A stretch of 64,000 nucleotides of DNA from Eopsaltria australis (Eukaryota > Chordata > Aves > Passeriformes > Petroicidae), in NCBI GenBank assembly GCA_034509425.1, contig JAVTVJ010000574.1:682001-746000 (forward strand), in the 5' to 3' direction. A program made the translations under genes and the position numbers. Position 1 is the stretch's first letter. Each line of letters begins with the position of its first letter. This document shows, piece by piece, positions 60,242 through 64,000 of this stretch. The notes beneath the pieces are model-generated. The model made no database searches and was not told the origin of the DNA. It saw only the letters and a list, made by a program, of their open reading frames with translations.

Positions 60242-61501
60242 TACCCACTTTATCCTCTTAACCCTGTCCAGCCTCTGTTCTAGGCAGCCACTCCAAGGCA
60301 TCACAGTAAGGTCTTTGGGATAGGGGGTGAATTCTTACATTTCTAATTTTATCAGCAAGCTGGTGCCTTCCTGTCCCTTTAAACTCCTGGTCTGTCTTAG
60401 ATCTAACAGATACTCACTAAGGAAGCACCATTCCAGTGCTCCCTGTGGCATCACCTTACAGATGTTTAAAAATGAGCACCCAAAATGAGCAAAGCTTTAT
60501 TCTTGATTTTCTACTTTCAATGCTGGGTGAGAGAGACTCAAAACTCAATAAACACACAGAAAAAAAAAATAGCAGGAAAATAGTGTGGTCCTAATGCATT
60601 ACATTTGGCATTAGATGAACACTGAATTGGTGCATTTACCCTAATCTCTTCATATTTCATTTTTCTTCCTCTGCTCTCCACTACTCCTCTCCATTACTTC
60701 TTTAGGAAAGGGATAAAACAAGACAAAAAAACATGAGGTACTTTCACTCCCTTTTTTAAGTGAAAAACTAGAGAATTTTCATTAAAAAACACACACGTAT
60801 AAGAAATTAATCTTTTATTACGGAAAGGGTTTAAGAATAAACAACATGAACTAAAATGCCTGGGTAGCTGTACAAATTTCCCTCCTTTAAGCTTGGTTCT
60901 ATCTATGTTCAGTACTTAGAGCTGCCTCTGTTTCTGCAGCCCATCTAAAATTAGATCAGAAGCTCTCCAGGGTAAGGATTGTGTTGTGTTTGCTGCTCAG
61001 CGCCTGCTGCCATTTAGATACTTGACAAAAATAATAATGAAATGTTGTCATTTTGCTACTTTCATGTCTAAAACTCCAAAATTCTGTGAGAGTACTACCA
61101 AAAATATGTAGGCAGCAAAGATAACAGCCAGCCTGGTTTAATGACTGAGCACACCAGATGTTTCGCCTGTTATTCACACACGGGTTTTGTTGTCTCTTTG
61201 TTGTATATAAATCTCTATTTTTGACCATTATATCAGTATTTTTTCCTAGTTAGCCTCTCAACCTGATTCCCAAGAGAAAAAACTGGAGAAGCCCCCAGCC
61301 AGCAGAGCCAGCACTGCACCCTGTGCACGTATGGGTTCTATTGTGAGTCACTGCCCTAACGACAGCTAAGCATATTACTGCCTGCAAAATTAACTCACAC
61401 ACTGTGAATAATCACAGAAAAGAAATTTGTTTTGCTACAAGGTTGTTTTCCAGCTGTTTTAATGCAGACAATTTTTTCCTGAAACACAAATTGTAAGGAA
61501 T

Positions 61502-61518
61502 AAAAAAAAAAAAAAAAA
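61502..61518. repeat. A17 homopolymer
   Basis: Seventeen consecutive A residues are followed by a short GAAA-rich patch. No retrocopy or target duplication was seen around it. Confidence 0.9.
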
Positions 61519-62103
61519 CAGAAAGAAAGAAAAATACTTTGGAAATCTGCATAATTTGAAAGTGCTTAATGTAAATTAGATAGATCCGCCTAATTTTATT
61601 TCAGTACTTTTTAATTGCATTTATAATTAGTAAAATACATTAATGTGCTACACAGAAGGTCAGGAGTTCTGGTGAAAGAATCTAATTAAAATGCTCTGCT
61701 GCATTTATGTCACACATGCACTCAGTAACCTTGAGGCCTTCCTGCAGCAGCAGAGGAGGGGTTTGCACTCATGTTATAAATAACTTTTGTCTTCACCAGT
61801 GCAGGAGTAGCACGTGACATGTGAGTATTCTCATCTCTCACCCTATCTGCACTGAGATGGTTTGGTCCATTCCATGTTGCACTTTTGATGAGAGACTCAC
61901 GAACAAAGGCAGGCTGGTTCCTTTCCCAGGGAGCACTCCAGGATTCCCTGCTCTGCCCAGCCTTTCCCTCCCAGGGACCCCGACTCAAACTGTGCCTCCC
62001 AGCACTGACAGAGACACAGCTGAACCTGGTGACAGCCAGAAATTTGAGTACATGGGGTGTCAGGTATTTATCCTGATGTCTGGATCCACTAACAGCATGA
62101 GTT

Positions 62104-62134
62104 AAAAAAAAAAAAAAAAAAAAGAAAAAAAAAA
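62104..62134. repeat. A20-G-A10 homopolymer tract
   Basis: Twenty A residues, one G and ten more A residues. The upstream sequence is not a recognisable retrocopied gene, and no flanking direct repeat was found. Confidence 0.9.
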
Positions 62135-63819
62135 GATTGAGGAACAGCTTACAGCAATAATCAGCAAGCAATAATTAGTGATGCTAATTTTTCTACTTAG
62201 AACTCATATTGTGATTTTATTACATTTAAATTATACATGCTCAGGTGTTCAAATGCTCTCCTTTCATCACCCTCTTAGGTGGTAAAACATCATTAACATC
62301 CTTCTAGCACCAGCATGATTGCTCAGTAAGATCAGAGATCTCTGCCTCAGCGAGTTCCACACGCTCTCCTGTGAGCAAAGCCCAAGGGGAACAAAAGAGG
62401 AAGGGCACATTTTCATATTATACATCCACTGTTAGCCCAGCTTTTGTTTCTCTACAAGTAGCAGAACTTAAAAGTTTTGGAATAATCACTGGAATTATAA
62501 ATCCCTGAGCTGTCAGCCCTGTCTGCAACAGAAGAAGAGTTACCTCAGTCTTCAATAGGAAGGCAAAACAGCAGAAGAATGATTGCTCCTGCTCAGGATA
62601 AAAGCTGAAGCTTTCAAAGGCTTGCTGCTCTGTACCAGCTGTAAAGACTGGTCAGTGTCTGGGATCACTGTTTATTGGCCTGGACATCACAAGAAAGAAA
62701 ATGAGGTATAAAGAATAAGTAGGTTAAACTTACATAAAAACAAACAACATTCACTCCTTTCCTTTATAATCTCTCCCAGCAGTTTTAAAGCAGCCATCAC
62801 CACCTGTGGGAATATCTTTAATAGTTCAGAAACAGAAGGAAAATTATTCAGTTCCCTCAATATCTGCCTTTACCTACTGGAACTGAAGGGATTGAAGTCC
62901 TTTCTGGAATGAAAGGATGGCAAACACTGGCAGGGCTTGCAGGCTGGCTTAGCCTGGTGGGACTGAGCTATTAGAAAAGCTCCTGCCTAAGGGACAGAGC
63001 TGGCTGTGCTGAGCAGTGAGCTGGGCACACAACTGGCAGCCAGGAGTGCAGAGCGGGTGAATTGGCAGCAGAGTGTGAAGGGAATAGAGGATAAGGGCTG
63101 TGTCTGCAGAGCAGCAAGGGAGGAAGATAAGAAACCTTGAAAGCTGCAGACCACGGAGAAGAGTGACATTCACTCATCTAAGTTTTGCTCTGCCACTCTG
63201 ATAGAACTCTAAATATTGTGTCAGAGCTGGCAGATAAACACTGGCTTGCTCTGAAATGTGTGTCCTGAGCTGTTGGCAGCATGGTAACCTGTCTTGCTTC
63301 CTGCTGGCCTCCAGCATCCACCGGGGCAGCAAATTCATTTGGATTCCACAAAGAAATGAAGGGATATGGAAGCCAGATGGCCCAAGCCCAAAATAGTTCA
63401 GCTGCATGGCTTGCACTTTGAGCCACAGACAGCTGAGCACCAGTGCAGGATCCCAGGAGATCCACGGGAAGGCAAAGCTGCCACCCCAAACCATGAACAT
63501 CATCCCCTCCCTCAGCCTCAGCTGAGGAACCACCTCCTTCCCCAGGACAGCAGTGGCAGCAGTTACCCACTGCTGGGTGCAGGAACCATCTCAAACCTAC
63601 ACACTCCATGAAACTCTCCCCTAGTCCCAATTCCCCAGGGAATCACTGACCAGACCCAGCAGCAGAGGCTGGAAGGCAGCAGAGCTGATGCTCAAATGGC
63701 TCACATTCCCTAAGCCAAATGGTTTTGGTTGCTACCTGTATCACAAGGTAATTGATGTGTGAGTGGGGCTGAGGCTGGTGCTGATGTGCTGGAAGTTCAA
63801 TGTACTTGGACAACAAACA

Positions 63820-64000
63820 ACACCTGAAGGGTGGCTGTACTCAGGTGGGGCTTGGTCTCTTTCTCCAAGCACCAGCTCACAGAAAGAGAGGACACAGCCT
63901 TAAGCTGTGCCAGGGAAAAGGTAGGTTGGATGTCAGAAAAAAGTTTTTTACTGAAAGAGTGCTAAAGCACTGAAATCATCTGCCTGGGGAGCTGGTGGAG
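63820..64000 (+). mobile_element. CR1 LINE 3' region, cut by the window edge
   Basis: From about 63820 the sequence follows the CR1 3' region as I know it, block by block: 'acctgaagggtggctgta', 'caggtggggcttggtctc', 'cagccttaagctgtgccaggg', 'ggtaggttggatgtcag', a T-rich stretch, and 'ctgcctggggagctggtggag' at the right edge. The element reads on the plus strand and continues beyond the window, where its 3' end should lie. It is an old copy with many substitutions and small gaps, and it has no usable coding sequence here. Like the fragment at 912-976, it supports an avian source. Confidence 0.85.

Larger units (their letters stand above)
59872..60303 (+). mobile_element. solo LTR of an endogenous retrovirus, copy 2
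   Basis: This 432-base element is related over its whole length to the LTR at 44663-45088 and lies in the same orientation. It begins CGATGCCTT (one change from copy 1) and ends AAGGCATCA, so the ancestral ends were probably TG and CA. CAGA precedes it and CAGT follows it, an imperfect 4-bp target duplication. It keeps the TATAAA box (60041), the ATGCAAAT octamer (60125-60132) and the nested hairpin. The poly(A) signal reads ATTAAA (60236-60241) in place of AATAAA. The last 215 bases align to copy 1 without gaps and with about ten differences; the first half is clearly more diverged. No internal viral genes adjoin it. Confidence 0.82.
60304..63819. other. unique non-coding sequence with two long A-runs
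   Basis: AT-rich unique DNA, becoming GC-richer after about 62900. Poly(A) runs lie at 61502-61518 and 62104-62134. Frames of up to 150 codons at 61722-62171 and 63174-63630 overlap on both strands and are unrecognised. No gene was seen. Confidence 0.5.

Noticed and set aside
61821..62134. Possible retrocopied pseudogene ending in the long A-run
   Set aside because: The upstream sequence matches no gene I know, and no target duplication flanks it.

Overview
This window looks like nuclear DNA from a bird. The sequence is AT-rich and CpG-poor and has little interspersed repeat. It carries two pieces of the avian/reptilian CR1 LINE: a degenerate 3' tail near position 940, and a longer 3' region that runs off the right edge from about 63820. 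A songbird is possible but is not shown by the sequence.

I could not support any protein-coding gene. The long open frames (up to about 220 codons) recognise no family, keep no convincing exon structure, and often overlap one another on opposite strands. No rRNA, tRNA, CRISPR or prokaryotic feature was seen. The window reads as intergenic or long-intron DNA.

Layout: 1-8.6 kb is AT-rich unique sequence with the small CR1 tail. 8.59-8.72 kb is an AC/AT simple-repeat block. 8.7-20.5 kb is unique sequence with a GC-richer pocket at 11.1-12.1 kb, an 18-bp tandem duplication carrying an octamer motif near 17.0 kb, and two AT-rich stretches that keep CpGs (about 14.9-15.2 and 19.9-20.1 kb). 20.55-20.72 kb is an A/C low-complexity tract. 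20.7-41.9 kb is unique sequence with short tandem repeats, GC-richer pockets at 34.6-34.9 and 35.6-36.1 kb, and a CpG-keeping stretch at 34.3-34.6 kb. A 13-bp direct repeat brackets an A20 run at 41.9-42.05 kb. Two related solo LTRs lie in the same orientation at 44663-45088 and 59872-60303. A foldable AC/GT tract sits at 54.45-54.57 kb.

The best-supported structure is the LTR pair. Both copies share 9-bp inverted termini, a TATAAA box, an ATGCAAAT octamer, a nested hairpin and a poly(A) signal, and their last 215 bases align without gaps with about ten differences. Each has a plausible 4-bp target duplication, so they look like two separate insertions reduced to solo LTRs and not the ends of one provirus. 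Several AT-rich segments with clustered CpGs are proposed, with low confidence, as conserved non-coding (enhancer-like) elements. No novel multi-gene system was found.
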